Assembly (NCBI GenBank): GCA_002946415.1
Contig: NJPS01000002.1
Span: 124,001 to 188,000 of the forward strand
From: Rutstroemia sp. NJR-2017a BVV2
Taxonomy: Eukaryota; Ascomycota; Leotiomycetes; Helotiales; Rutstroemiaceae
Reading direction: 5' to 3'
Length of the DNA stretch: 64,000 bases
In this document: in pieces, positions 33,993 to 46,800 of the stretch
Numbering within the stretch: position 1 is the first letter of the stretch
Layout of the letters: each line of letters opens with the position of its first letter
Program-made: the position numbers and the translations under genes
Notes under the pieces: model-generated
Databases searched by the model: none
Seen by the model: the letters and a program-made list of their open reading frames with translations, nothing else
What the model was told of the DNA's origin: nothing

Positions 33993-35321
33993 TGCCTCGC
34001 GCTCGTCGCCCGCCTGCGACCGTCTCCTTTCAATTGCGATCGCACTCCCAGGTCAACTAAACAATTGTTAGCTTGTGTACACATAATAATTAAGAGGGCT
34101 GAGGTACTCCTCTATAGTTCGCAAGCATACAGCCACTCTGGAATCGTGATGCGAAGGGATCCGTACGCGTTAAATTTATGGTGATGTGAAGATGAAGAGG
34201 AGTAGAGAGCTCTCGCTTGCGAAAAACCCCTTGAAAGCTAAGGGATCACCCAAGAAAAAGGGTGGTGAGGTAACTACCTAGTATCGGCACAATGAAAATG
34301 GCCTATTGTCGAAATTTGTTCTTCCGAATGAATCAAACAAATTTATAGATCGAGAGAATTGAAGATCTCGTTGTCCAAAGTCAAAAGCTTGATGTTTCTT
34401 GACTTCTGGGAAAGACGTCTTCTTGCTTCGATGTTTATGGTACTTGATGGTTGACCTTCCAAGGTATCAATCATGTGAGTCAGGAGACAACGACAGAGAG
34501 AGAATAACTGGGAGGTAAGAGCGATAGATCGATACGACAAGCACAGCCGTACAATAGGTTTTAGAATAGGTTACGAGCAGAAAAGTGAATTAATGGATTG
34601 TTGAATTTAGTCCCAGTTTCTTTCTTATCGATCAGCCGAAGAACCGAGAGGGGGCGCTTGATCGAATGATACAATAGAATAAACCGGCTCCGGACGGATG
34701 GTGAGGCATACGAGTAAAGGTAAAGAATTACAGAGAAGCAGATCGTGGTCGCTGTTTTGGTTCGTTTAAATCTAACCAGCAGCAAAGATCAAAACATTTG
34801 GTGTCTGAAAATGATTTGTTTTTGTGTTGCTTTTGGACAACCACATTCGGTAGCGAACAAGAAAATAGGTTGGCATGTAGGTAAATAGTAGGTAGTCACT
34901 TCAAGTCATTTACGCTAACCCTTATTTCACGAGGGCGGAGGGCGGATGGCGGTTGCGGATTTTACAATCACTCACAATATGGCAGCGACCCAATCACAAA
35001 CATTGATTCGTATGTGAGGCAAATATTCTTGCTGCATATCATCATATTTTGAGAAAGCTGCTGGTGTCATTTATTTCCATATGCCTGCGGCGTATGCGAG
35101 TTGGTTCGTCGGACGAATCCTCTCTCCCCACTAAAACGCCACTAAAACATTCAAGAGGGATAACTCGCTTCGGGAGGCTATGACAGCAGTATCCGCAGCA
35201 GAGAGGCCACCTGAGAATTTGAGAAGAATGCTTTCTTTTCCTTTGATATCCACGTGTAAGAGATTCTCTGTGTCAATCCAAGGTCTGGACATCATCCCAT
35301 CCTCCTTCATTTCTCACGTGC
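33993..35321. other. Intergenic: promoter of the Rco1-like gene and 3' flank of the PA2G4-like gene
   Basis: No gene is visible in 1.3 kb. Both neighbours are on the minus strand, so the left part is a promoter and 5' UTR and the right part a 3' UTR. A pyrimidine-rich stretch and several short frames look non-coding. Confidence 0.55.
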
Positions 35322-36884
35322 TTATTCCTCATCACCACTGCTTTCCTCTTCTTCTCCCGCTGCAGCTGTGGTCTTCTTGGCGGTCTTCTTCTTCTTCTTC
35401 TTGTTCTTTGGCTTGGACTCCTTGGCTAATGGTTGCTTCAAGATTTCAAGAATCTCGTCATCGGTGATCTTCTTATCAGTCTTGAGCTTGCTGAGATCGG
35501 GTGCTGGAGGCGCAGCAATCTTTTGCAGGCCATTCTTGGTAATGGCTAAGTGAATGATTAGAGTGTGACAGCAAGTTTCACAATGGTTTACTTACCAACA
35601 GTTGTCAACAACCTAGCAACTGGCTCGTTGTCTTTGTCTCCTACTACCTCGTATTGCCTGAAAACGTTTCCTCGAACACACTCGACTACTCCGACCTTTG
35701 CATCACGTTCGGAGTCTAGCTGCCTTAAACTGAAAGGGAAAGTACCGAACTTCTTGACTACCTCGTTCAAGATGTGCTTGGAACTTGGTCGCTTCAGTGC
35801 ATACGTGAGAGTGGTACGACGGTGGAGCGTTGGTCTGTTTTCATAGTTCTTGATTTTTCCGGATCCGAGAGAAACACCCATCTCAACGCCCCACACCTCG
35901 CCGACCTCAGGAACTCCATCACCCTTTGACCCGTCACCTGGAGCAAGGATAATCTTCTTTTTCCCCTCAATCTCGTTGCGCTCGAATTGCCAGCTGGTGG
36001 TGTGTTCGACCAAGTTGCAGTCGTAGCTCTTGACGACCTTCTCCAATAAAGTCGTGATTTTGGTTTGAGTGGGAGCTTTTGCTGAAGCTGCCTTTTGCTT
36101 CTCCTCATCTGAACCAGTCGCAAGCAATCCAGGTGGGACCATCAACCGTAACAGAACCTCATTTGCATAGTGAGTTGCCAGCAACAGATCTGCATCTCTG
36201 TCCTTGATCTCATCGTTTGCATTGTCAGCGGAAGGGATGATTATGGTATCACAGACAATTGTTCCGAATCCATCAATTTGCGCACCAAGCTGAATCTTGA
36301 TGGACTCTCCTTCCTTGAGGGTAACGGAAGCTTCAGCTTCGTCCGAGGTAAGTGGAGTATATGGGGTTACGAAGGATGATGGTGAAACGGTTGTGGGATG
36401 AGAAATTCCTGTGCGTCTGTTAATTGCCATGTAAATGGAAGCCCGGAACACGATTTTGCTGACCCTTTGCGATCTTCTTTCCTCGGTAGACCTTTGAAAT
36501 CTCTTCCTCGAGGAGTTTGTCACCCTTCTCGCAGATGGTCACAATCTTTTCGCCGGCAAGACATAGGTCGGTAACTGCAGCCAAGACCTTGTGAGAGATC
36601 TGCGCAGCACTCTTGTATTTTGTAAGGGTATCGGGGTTGTTGAGAGAGTAATCTGAATAGTAGCAGAAACATTAGCATTGTGTAGTCAGTTGGCTTATTG
36701 TTGTTGTTGTGGTTGAAAATGGAAGATATGTTCTGTCGTCAAGTCGCATGGCGGGGTCAATTTTTGCTCTGCTCCAACGCGAACAATACTAAGGTGGCAT
36801 GACATGACTCCAAGAGGATGAATAAGTGCAAATGCAAGCGAACTGTTACTGACCGATCTCCTTGACTTCTTCCTTTTCAGCCAT
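35322..36884 (-). CDS. PA2G4/Ebp1/Cdb4-like protein (inactive M24 peptidase fold)
   Basis: Members of this family bind structured RNA, ribosomes and curved DNA and influence growth. They share the methionine-aminopeptidase fold without its metal ligands. Exons are 36854-36884, 36464-36652, 35596-36408 and 35322-35545, giving 418 aa in frame, close to the 390-400 of animal PA2G4. The start MAEKEEVKEI is followed by the family segment YSLNNPDTLTKYKSAAQIS. KGISHPTTVSPSSFVTPYTPL lies at the third exon boundary and includes the start of the fold core. The C-terminal tail is Lys-rich (KNKKKKKTAKK) and then acidic, typical of the nucleolar/ribosomal-binding end. Intron 1 is 201 bp, the others 50-55 bp. 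The gene is head-to-head with snf5, sharing 785 bp. Confidence 0.92.
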
Positions 36885-37669
36885 TCTTGCGGTATTGATA
36901 TGATATTGTTATGCTTCTTGAATGTATTGTTGGAGGAGTTTGTTGTTTTTATTTCCCCTCGTTGGTAGTGCACATTCAGGTTATTAAAAGCTAGAAGCTA
37001 GGAGCTATGGGGACGGAAATGGAAATGGAGGATTGCGTTGTGTGGGCTCTGTGGGCTTGCTCAGTTCGCTTGGAAGAGTGCGAGCGCGAGCGCGAGTGCC
37101 AGTGCCTATTCCCTACCCGGTTGTTGGATAATCTCAAGACTCAAGCTTCACTGCAGGCGCATGAGGCGTCAATTGGATGACTGGATGACACACTTTTACT
37201 CATTATTGCTCACTTGCCGCCGTCGGAGAATCCCACGGTTTTATCCTTGACCAAGTTTACGAAGTCTTTACTCGTCTGCTCGTACTCCGTATGTAGGTAT
37301 GAGCTACGGACCTTATGTCATTGTTTCCCCAAGTCGATGCTTTTCAGCATTTATGGTCTCAACGACTACCCGCACTCGCCGCAGAAAGCTGCAGCTCGAG
37401 TATTCCGGTGGACTTTAGACACCATATCTGACAGAGTAGCACGAGTACTCCAGTCTCTAGAACCTGTCCCTTACTAATCTCACGCCCCCGTGGATTCTGT
37501 TGTCGCGCTTTACTTTTGTGCCTGCGAGTTAAGATTCGCGATAATCAATATTCCATAGACAACTAATTTATGACAACCAACCAATTCAGTGACAACGACA
37601 CGTCAAAACCTCAGCGCTGCGCACCGGGACAGCCATTCTTGTCACAGCGTTATCGCGAATGCGTCCACC
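36885..37669. promoter_or_regulatory. Shared divergent promoter of the PA2G4-like and Snf5 genes
   Basis: This is 785 bp between two start codons pointing away from each other. It contains a short GAGCGCGAGCGCGAG repeat near 37080 and, on the + strand, an upstream ORF (37570-37704) that overlaps the Snf5 start. Confidence 0.6.
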
Positions 37670-37704
37670 ATGACATCCGATCCTCAGCCGGCTTCTCAAG
37701 ATGA
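37570..37704 (+). promoter_or_regulatory. Upstream ORF overlapping the Snf5 start codon
   Basis: An ATG at 37570 opens a 44-codon frame ending in TGA at 37702-37704, out of frame with and overlapping the main ATG at 37670. If transcription starts upstream of 37570 it would reduce Snf5 initiation. Confidence 0.5.
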
Positions 37705-39876
37705 ATCGTCCTCAGCTGCACCCCAAGCCGGCGCTGCTGATTCTGAGCCTGCAAATCCATCTTTGCCTACCTCCTCGACCTTAACCCATCGCCCAAGAAC
37801 CGAAGCAGAGTTCAAAAAAATACTACTCGAACAATATGTCCACCGCGACTTCGTTTCATCAGCTGCCATGGTCGACGAGCACAACAAGCTAAGAGATCTG
37901 AATAGAGGTAAGCATGACGAAATCAAAGCGTACAAGGATATTCGACAACGCAAAGATGAATTTACACCAAGCCAACTATATGGAGAAGGTTGGGGAGGTT
38001 GGGGCAACGGACGTACAGACGAGGACGAGAAACGAACTCAAACCAGGATATTGTATCCAGCGGAGAAGAGGAAACGGAAACCCAGGAGAACGCAACTTCG
38101 GATCAAGCGCAAAGATTTGGCCTTACAGGCGGAACAAGTGGAAGAGCTGGTGCCCATAAGACTGGATGTGGACTGGGACAAGGTCAAACTTCGCGACACC
38201 TTTACTTGGAACCTACACGACCGAACTATTCCGCCTCAACTGTTCGCTGAACAGCTTGTGCAGGACCTAGGGCTGACTCCTCCTTTGGCTGAGCCTGTAG
38301 TTCAGCAAGTGCAGCAGCAATTTCAAGAACAAATTATCGATTTCTACCCACCTGTCTATATACCGGAAGAACCACTGGATCCTGAATTGCCATATTCCGC
38401 TTACAAGAATGATGAGATGCGCATCCTTATTAAGCTGAACATTACGATCGGTCTTTTCAATCTCGTGGATAAGTTCGAATGGGAAATCAACAATCCTCTA
38501 AATTCACCCGAAGAGTTTGCGCAAAGTATGGCTAGGGATTTATCTTTATCTGGAGAATTTACCACAGCAATTGCGCATTGTATACGAGAGCAGAGCCAGT
38601 TGTTCATACGCAGTTTGTATATTATTGGCCATCCTTTCGATGGAAGGCCTGTAGAGGATGCTGATCTAGTGGCTGCATTTCTGCCATCACCGCTTCCTTC
38701 AGTGCTCCGGCCACAGCAACAAGCTAAGGAATTTGCACCGGTTGTTTACGACGTAACTGAAGTGGATCTGGAGCGCAATGATCTAATATTCTCAAGGGAA
38801 CAGAGAAGGCAGAAGAGATCTGTAAATAGAAGAGGAGGACCAACATTACCCGACTTGAAGGACAGACAGAGAACAGTAAGGACTTTGGTGGTGTCTTCAG
38901 TGCTGCCAGGAGCAGCACAATCGATTGAAACAAGTCGCTTATTCAAACGTGTTGGAGGGACCTCTGGTAGAGGCAGACGTGGTGTTGCCAGACAAGATGG
39001 GGCAGATCTGTCCGAATCAGATGACGATGAAGATTCGGCGCCGGATTCCCCTGCCATTCAACTTGCTGGCACTGCCAGAACTAGAAATATGCGTGGTGCT
39101 GCCACTGCCGCTCAGCAGCGGATGGCCGTTATTGGAAGATCAGAGACCCCTGAAGCAACTACAGCACATCACCATGAGACTCGAATATCACAGAGAAGAT
39201 TTGGTCGTGACGCAAGAGAAGATAGTGCGGATGCTACGTCTTATGTCATTAAGCTAAAGATGCCCAAGGAAAAGTTCAGGAAGTTGGTCCGGGAGTTGAA
39301 GTCTGGACGTCCCAGTCATCAGCAGACCCCCTCTATTACGCGCGCGCAGTCGACAATTGGCACTCCAGCTCCATCTGGATCCATGGGTCCACCTTCTACA
39401 CCAGCGCCAAATCCCATACCTACTTCAGCGTCTGGTGGGCAGATTGGTCGCGTAGATGCTCCACCCCCTGTTCCAGGTCAACCACCACCACAAGCTGTAA
39501 GTACTCCTTTCTATACTCCTCTAAGTTACAAATTGCTAACCTTTTCCAGCCCCATCCACCTGTCTGGCTTTCTGCTGGCCTCTCAAATCTTGTCAAACAA
39601 TACCCCAATGATCGCTTTGAAGGTATGATGCGATATTCGGCAGTAAGCACGACCACCGAGCTTCCTGTCACCGTACCGCCAGGCGCAGTACCTGAAGGTG
39701 TCAAATGGATGTTCCTACCTCGAATTCGTTGCCATGATTGTCCGGGCAAACTGTACACACCGGGCCCTGATACCACGGTTGGCAACTTCGAAGTCCATCT
39801 CAAAAACAAGGGACATAGGGAGAAGGTCAATGCTAGGGTTGCTAATACTACCGGTGCAACCGCTGCTGCCTCGTAG
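37670..39876 (+). CDS. Snf5/SMARCB1 subunit of the SWI/SNF remodelling complex
   Basis: This is a core nucleosome-contacting subunit of SWI/SNF (or of RSC, as Sfh1). Exons are 37670-39496 and 39550-39876, giving 717 aa in frame. The N-terminal region has the fungal signature QLYGEGWGGWGNG at about 102-114, then a basic patch. The SNF5 domain spans about 159-390 and contains the two expected repeats: VPIRLDVDWDKVKLRDTFTW with QLVQDLGL, and MRILIKLNITIGLFNLVDKF with SMARDLSL. The remainder is Ser/Pro/Gln-rich. The C-terminal exon encodes a small Cys-containing element (RCHDCPGKLYTPG). Size and the N-terminal element favour Snf5 over Sfh1. The ATG at 37670 is the first in frame after the upstream stop, apart from a non-ATG extension. 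The next gene on this strand is Sgf73, 0.9 kb away. Confidence 0.92.
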
Positions 39877-40794
39877 TTCTCATGTGGCACAGAAATAAGG
39901 TAGACAGGACATTGTATTATAGAGTGTAATGGCGATGAGGTCTGGAGTGGAAGTTTTCTGTATGTTTTTGTTGTGAGAAAACGACGTGTTATACCATAAA
40001 TTAGGGAAGCGCAAATAACCAGTGCGGGCATGCATCTTGGAATATTTACGTGATGATTTACTGGCCCGGATGATACTATGGTTGAATGGATTAGTGAAAG
40101 GAATGAATATACCTTTTTCTATCTCTATGTTGTCGCTCGATACATTAGATGGGTGTCTAGAACATGGTGGTTGAACAAATGATTGTGGTCTTGGCAGCAT
40201 GCGATGCAAACGGAAAACTAGTGAATTCAACGGTGGACAATTCCTTAAAGGTTAACCGCACCACAACCTCCAACAAGTCTGCAAAAATCCAGTCTTTGAA
40301 ACATACTTCTACAACTGGATAGAGCGCTCTCTAAAGCTATACCAAAGGTCTAGGACGGTTAGAATAGTGGTTTATTTCTATGAAGGAATACCATCTTAAG
40401 AAATAGTAGTGCAGTAGTTGATGAAGTACTACATACAGCCTCTAGTCACTAAGGGGAAATCTAGCTTTTGACTAGTATAGAGACGCAGGGGCAAGATACC
40501 TAACAACTCCTGTCAACTGGTCTCTCACACATCTACATAAATAACAACGAAGTCACCATAGTCACATATCGATTTTCTATCCCCAAATATAACTTTTTGG
40601 TGCAGATATATTTATCCAAGTTCTGATCCGTCCCCACACCCCACAACCTACTACGAAAGGCCACCGAGGCTGGGCCGGAATAAGCCGAATCGACCCTAGT
40701 TCCGTAGCCTTGTCGCAACCTCACATCATTACAAAGAAATACTTCCTATCGGCAACCACTCTTCGCATACCAATTTTCATGACCGTGCGACATC
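39877..40794. other. Intergenic between Snf5 and Sgf73
   Basis: No gene is visible. It should contain the Snf5 3' UTR and the Sgf73 promoter. Its last bases hold an upstream ORF that overlaps the Sgf73 start. Confidence 0.5.
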
Positions 40795-40817
40795 ATGGCA
40801 CAGACTGCCAGCAGTAA
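40779..40817 (+). promoter_or_regulatory. Upstream ORF overlapping the Sgf73 start codon
   Basis: An ATG at 40779 opens a 12-codon frame ([12 protein letters not shown]) closed by TAA at 40815-40817, overlapping the main ATG at 40795 out of frame. It matters only if the transcript starts upstream of 40779. Confidence 0.5.
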
Positions 40818-42663
40818 AGGTAATATCAGACATCGCGCGATCTCCCAGACCAATACTCAAAGCTGACCGCAATCCAACAGTTTCGGTCGCGAGCGATGAT
40901 GATTCCACTATCAAAGTCGCGCCCAAAAGAGATAAGACGGATAAATTTCTCGCCTCCATCAAATTGAAGAAACCCGTGCCGAAGCATAGCAAGCCTGGAA
41001 ACTGGAGGGATGGCGGTATTATTGACGGTTGGTGGCCGAGCCTCACTTTCCTGCGGCATTAAAATGGAGGGGCTAATTAGGCTGCAATAGTTGAGGACAA
41101 GAAGAAAGGCGCGGAACCAGCGAGTACGAATGCGCCGAGTCCCGGGCCTGTAGTCAACCAGCTGGACGACTCTGCGAGAGAGACATTCGCGACCGGTCGC
41201 CCCTTGGAGGATAGTCCCGATTTGCAGGTCTGCAAACACTGCAAGAAAAGCGTGTTGAAGACGGCGGCGACGAGTCATGTGAAAGCGTGTTTGAAGGCGA
41301 AGAGGGAGAAGCTGCAGAAGAAGAAAGAGGCGAAGGAGGCGAGAGATAGGGAGAAGAGGGGTTTGACGAATAATGTGGATGGGGATGGGGATACTAAGAT
41401 GGACGACGACGATGACGACGATGATGATGCGCCGAAAGGTCCAGGCGGGATCAAGAGTGCAAAGAAGAGCGCCGGCAAGAATAATGGTGACGACAAGAAA
41501 GGGAAGAAGAGGAAGGTGGATGGGGATGCCGAGAAGGGTCCTAAGCAGAAGAAGAAAAAGGAAGAGCCGAAGCCGAAAGCTCCTAAACCGAAAGGTATGC
41601 ATGCTTTTTGATTTCTGATACCCATAATCGTTTTCTTTTTTCCATATTTCTCGTATGGTAGGATGGACTGCCATTGCTATGGAAGGTCCAGATGGGGTAT
41701 ACGAGGGACGAAAGAGGCAGTGTCGACTTCACTCTCAGCATTCACTTAATCTGGTCTTTCCATCTAAGAGTGGTTTTTCCATTTAAGGGTGCTAAAACCC
41801 CAACTTCCTCTCCAACTACCCTTTCATTCTTTCATCTCAAACAATTGTTTCTTCTCAGACAAGCTATACTACGCAGTCATGTCTGACAATCCCCCCACCA
41901 AATTCCCAAACAAAATGAAACCAGCTAACAAGTCATCCAAAACGAAAGGTCCAGTCGACGTCGAACGACAATGTGGTGTCCTCAAAGACGGCGTTCCTTG
42001 TGCTCGTTCGCTCACTTGCAAATCCCATTCTATGGGTGCTAAACGCGCCGTGCCGGGTCGTACTTTACCTTACGATATGTTACTTTCGCAATACCAGAAG
42101 AAAAATCAAGCCAAGCAACAAAGTAGGTTTTCTCCCCTTCCTTCCTTCCCACTCTTTCTCCTTTGCTTTCCCGTTCTATTACTACTCTCCCTCCCTCCCA
42201 CCAAAATCAAAAAGCTAACAACCCTCCAGAAGCAGCAATCGACGCCAACGCCCCCCTCGAAGACGAAGAACTCGCCAACGGCCCCATCGACTCCGACGAA
42301 GAGCTCTCCGCCGTGCAACACGGGCTCTCGAAATGGAACCCCCAGCCCGTCGTCCCCCCCCTAGTCCAATACCCCATCCAGTACCAGTACCGCGATCAAC
42401 GTCTGTGGGAACAGCTACATAATGCCACGAATGGGTTCACGGTCAACATTTGTAAAGTCAAAGGGTTCGGCGCGCAGAAGTTGCCGCCGGGTCATGCGGG
42501 GGCTATAACCGAGGGCTTGGATGCCGATGGGGATGTGGGGATGGGTGAGGGAGGGGAAGTCGGGTTGGGGATTGCGGGGGTGAGGAGGGGGAGTGGGTTT
42601 GTGTTGCAGGGGGCGCCGGCGGTGCAGAGGAGGCAGAGTGCCGTTTCTGTTACGGGGAGGTAG
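40795..42663 (+). CDS. Sgf73/ataxin-7-like subunit of the SAGA deubiquitinase module
   Basis: Sgf73 anchors the H2B deubiquitinase module to SAGA. Exons are 40795-40819, 40881-41027, 41091-41594, 41859-42122 and 42230-42663, giving 457 aa in frame. A zinc finger CKHC with HVKAC lies at about 106-125. It is followed by a long Lys/Asp-rich low-complexity stretch. The SCA7 domain (about 262-315) has [28 protein letters not shown] and [14 protein letters not shown]. The N-terminal exon 1 codes only eight residues. Intron 3 is 264 bp, with two in-frame acceptors 18 nt apart (exon 4 at 41859 or 41877). An ATG at 41879 could look like a separate gene start, but zinc finger plus SCA7 in one protein is the fungal Sgf73 architecture and every junction is in frame. 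Confidence 0.9.
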
Positions 42664-43849
42664 CTAACTACCGAACGGGTACCGGACCGCTCCATGGTAG
42701 TGATGAGGACTGCAAATTGTAAATTCGGGACAAAAGGAAGCGAGGCGCCTGGGCGTACTGGGGTTGGGGAAAGCATCTTTTGCCTGCTTGTTGTATAATT
42801 AATGAATGGGGTCTCCAAGCGGGGATGGGATGGATGGATGCTGGATTGGGAAATATGCGGGGAATATCTAGGGGGTGGGATGGGCTTTATCGGCGTTGAT
42901 GATATTCATACGGATAAACGCATACTTTGACTCGGACTGGAGGGGTTTTGGGATAGGGATTGGGATATGGATATGGATACCAAGTGGCTGGCGTTTGTTT
43001 ATTTATTTGTTCGATCCGGAGGCTGTGCGTAGCATAGTATAGGCTGGGACACAGACAGACAGACAGATATATTCTAGGTAAACTAACAAACTCACCTGAG
43101 GAGTAAAATGGATGGATGGATGGATGAATAGCCTCTAGATAGATACCTACATACAAACATACTTAGGAACATCCACGCAGAACTTCACTTCCATCTCGAA
43201 CCTTAACGAAAGTATCACATCCTGACAGCCTCCGCTCCGTAAAAGCTGGCTATTCATTGCATTCACTACACGGCCTTGTTTCACACATTCACATGTTTGG
43301 ATATATACACTCACACAAACCAGTTGAACGTCACTGCACCATATGTAATAGGAAATGTAATAGAAATAATAAGAATACCGCAGTGAATCTTAAATACAAC
43401 ATAATACAAGTGTGCTCTTTTTCAATACTATCATCACATCACATCAACACGCATACACATACACATCCGCATGAACTTATCACCCAATCCAATAAACTAC
43501 ACTGGAAAGTTCTTGGTTAGGGTAGGTCAGGTAGGTAAGATAAGGTAAAGTAAGAGTAGGTAAACGCATCCATTCCATTCCATTCCAATTCCATCCATCA
43601 TTTCTCAAATTCTGAGTAAATAAGTAGGTTGTTAAAAAAGCCGAAACACAAAACCTCATCTCATCTCATCAATCCGTACATGCTTGCATCAATCCATCCA
43701 TTCATCCATCCATACACCCATCCACGCATCAGTTTTCAAAGCAGTATCTTAACAGGATTAAATCCATCCATCCATGACTTAGACCCCAGTCCTCCCTTCC
43801 CTCACATCCTACAATTTCAACTCAAACCCATGACTCGCTACAAACTACT
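42664..43849. other. Convergent intergenic region between Sgf73 and Pds5
   Basis: No gene is visible. It contains GGAT/ATCC tetranucleotide runs (near 43109-43126 and 43685-43720) and A/T-rich low-complexity DNA. Both 3' UTRs must lie here. Confidence 0.55.
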
Positions 43850-46800
43850 CTAACCCCTCCCCGCAGCCCTCCCCCTCGTAGCCCTCGTCGTGGTGGTGGT
43901 AACCGTAGTCGCAACCACCGTCCTCTTAACCTCTACTTTTCTTTTCTTGCCCTTGCCCTTCCCCTTCGCACTCTCATCCTCCACCTCCTCTTCCCCCCCC
44001 TCCTCATCCCCTGCTTCCTCATCCCCTCTCTGCTCACCCTCCCCTTCCCCCTCCCCCTCCTCAACCACCACCCCCTTCCTCCCCCTCGTATTCCTCGCCC
44101 CCGGCGAATTCTTCAACGCCGTCCTCGTTGCCAACACGACTTTCTCCGCCGCTACCGGCGTAGCGGTCGGTGTTTTCTTCGATGCGCTTCTTACTCCACG
44201 CTTCCCGTTTGATTTGGGGGGTGCGGGGGTTGCGATTTCTTCTTGTTCCTGTTCTGGTTCTTCTTCTTCTGCAGCTGCTTCCGGTTCAGGAGATGGTTCA
44301 TCCGGCATTTCAACATCTTCCTCTTTTTCCTCTTCCTCTTCCTCCTCCACTACAGCCGCAGATTTCCCCTTCCCCTTTCCTTTCCCCTTCTTCCCCACCG
44401 GAGTCTTAGCGTTCTTCGCCGCTCTACCACCTCGTTTCGTGGCTGATGGTGGTGGTGGGGTAGCTTCTTTTGCCTCGTCATCCTCTTCCTCGTTGGCTTC
44501 TTCCGGCTCCGGCTCCGGCTCCTCAGCAGCTTCCTGTTCGGATTCAGCTTCCGGTTCAGGTTCTGCCTCGGATTCAGGTTCAACTCTCTCCGTCGACAAC
44601 GAAGGTTTCTTTCCCCTGGCCTTGACACTAGCGGCTGCGCCTCGTCGTTTGGAACTTGGAGGTGGTGGAGATGAAGAGGGCGCTGCTTCTTCGTCTTCCA
44701 TTTCAATATCGCCATCGTCGTCTTTACTCTCGTCTGACACCTTTTTCGCAGCCTTCTTCGATGGTGTTTTGGCAACTTTTTTAGTTTTCTCTTCTTCTTC
44801 CTCTTCATCTCCCTCTCCCTCCTCGTCCTCCTCCTCTTCCTCATCTGCACCCTCAACTCTCGTCAAATTCCCCTCTTCATCGTAATAATCCCACTTCGCA
44901 ACACCATCCCACATCTCCTCGTCATCCTCACTATCATCGCGATCGATATAGCTCTTCTTCGCACTCTTATCCCTTCCACTTCTCCTCCTATCCCCGGAAT
45001 CGATCGGCGTCCTGGGAGCTTTCTCTTTCTTTGGTTTTGGTGTTCTCGCAACCTTTGGCTTTCGGGATGCGGCCGCTTTGCTGTGCGATCGTGAGTGCTC
45101 GGAGGACTTTTGTTTCTTGGAGGCGGGAAGGGAGGATTCGTCTAGGGATTTGCGTTTGGATGACTAGAGGAGAGGCGAGTTAGTATGTAGGTCTGCTGGT
45201 GATAAAGTCCATATGTCAAGAGCTGTCTTACCTTTTTCTTATCTTGCTCTCTGAACAATTTATCCAACAAACCATCCATTTCATCAGGAAGATAGCTCTT
45301 CTCCGCAATTTCTTGCGCCACCTCGTGCGACGGTAATGCCGAGAACAACTTCGCAGGAACTCGAACCTTAGCCGGGAAAGTCTGCATCGTCCAACCCTTC
45401 TTCTGTTCCCACTTGGTAATAACAGTTTGCGCTAAATCACTCAGAACGTAGAGATTCTTGGATTCTTTGGGATTAATAGCATCGCGAGCTTGCTTGACAC
45501 TCTGAGCATACTTGAAGATAAGACCTAAGTTATCCTCTGACGCGACTGCCGAAACATAGTACAAGATGTAGACGGCGTGATCTTTGAGCTCAGTAGGTTC
45601 GGTGCTGTAGTCTGGATGATGCGCGAGAAGTGACAGCAAACGAGGGAACGTCTTCTCGAGGACAGATGTTTTGGTGTCCGCGAAAACCTTCGCACGAGAA
45701 CGAATCCATGTAAGAATCGAGCTCTTGAAAGCGGGTTCGGGTTCATAGGCAGTCAGGAAGATGATGGTGTAGAAACGATCGGAAAGTTTATCCTTAACCA
45801 AGTATTTTTGCAATTTTTCAACGAAACCCTTTCGGACATTCGGAAGTTCATCTTGCGCGACCAATGCAAGACGGTCGAAATTGGCGGGGGTTAAAAGATC
45901 ATCGAACATTTGAGTAGTACATAGCTTGAGCATTAGCTGCGCTGCTAGTAAACGAAGTCGTGATTTGTGATGTTGTGGCGTATCCTTTTGCTTGGATATT
46001 TCTCCATTGCCGATAATCAATGCATTCAAAAGCTTGTAGACTGGTTGGGCGACGATTTTCGCTTCCTCGGGAGTCTCGACTGTTCGCAGTTTGTTTACTA
46101 GAATCTTCAAGGCCCAGCACTTTGCCTGACATTCTTCGTCCAACTCCTCATCCGACTGCCATAACGGATCAGTCTCCTTTGCGGGTGTTCGCACTTGGAG
46201 TAGAATATTCTGCGTGGTGATCTCAAGAATGTCATCATTGTAATCCTCGGCTGTCTTAGCACCTAGTAATTGCAACTGACTGATTGCTGCCAACTTGGTC
46301 AAGTAGTGGTCACCACCGTATTTCCAATCCTTAGTTGTCTTGTCCAAAAGATCTTTTATGTGCATTTCTTTCCGTTCTGTAGCAGCCATTAGGAGAGTTA
46401 CAGCATATTTAGCAGCCCTAGGCGGGGTTCCATATAATGCATAATTGATCAAGGTTGAAACAAATTTGCGATCCTTAGGAAGAGACTTTGACTCTGTTTT
46501 GCTTTTTGCAAATACTGCGCATGCCTTCAGGGTTGCTACAGTGCCTGGATCATTAGCCCGTGTCTCGGATGGAGCTTCGTCCTCAAGAGTTTTGCAGAGC
46601 TCCTTGATGTTTGCTGTCAGGACTTGTGGACTCTTCTCAGAGATCTCATTCATAACTTCCAGCGCAGTGGCACCAAGTCCCTTGTCATCAGTTCGTGAGA
46701 ATTGAAGGATTGCAGGCAAATGGCTTCGATTGTAAACAAGGAGCGCAGAGCGATAAATGATTGGCATCATAGTGTCCAGAAGACCTGCAGGAGCGTTCGG

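Noticed and set aside
40826..41674. 282-codon minus-strand Leu/Arg-rich frame
   Set aside because: Antisense shadow of the Sgf73 exons.
41879..42663. Separate gene starting at the ATG at 41879
   Set aside because: The sequence is the SCA7 part of Sgf73 and joins in frame to the upstream zinc-finger exons.
43890..44885. 331-codon + strand Ser-rich frame
   Set aside because: Antisense shadow of the Glu/Lys-rich tail of Pds5.
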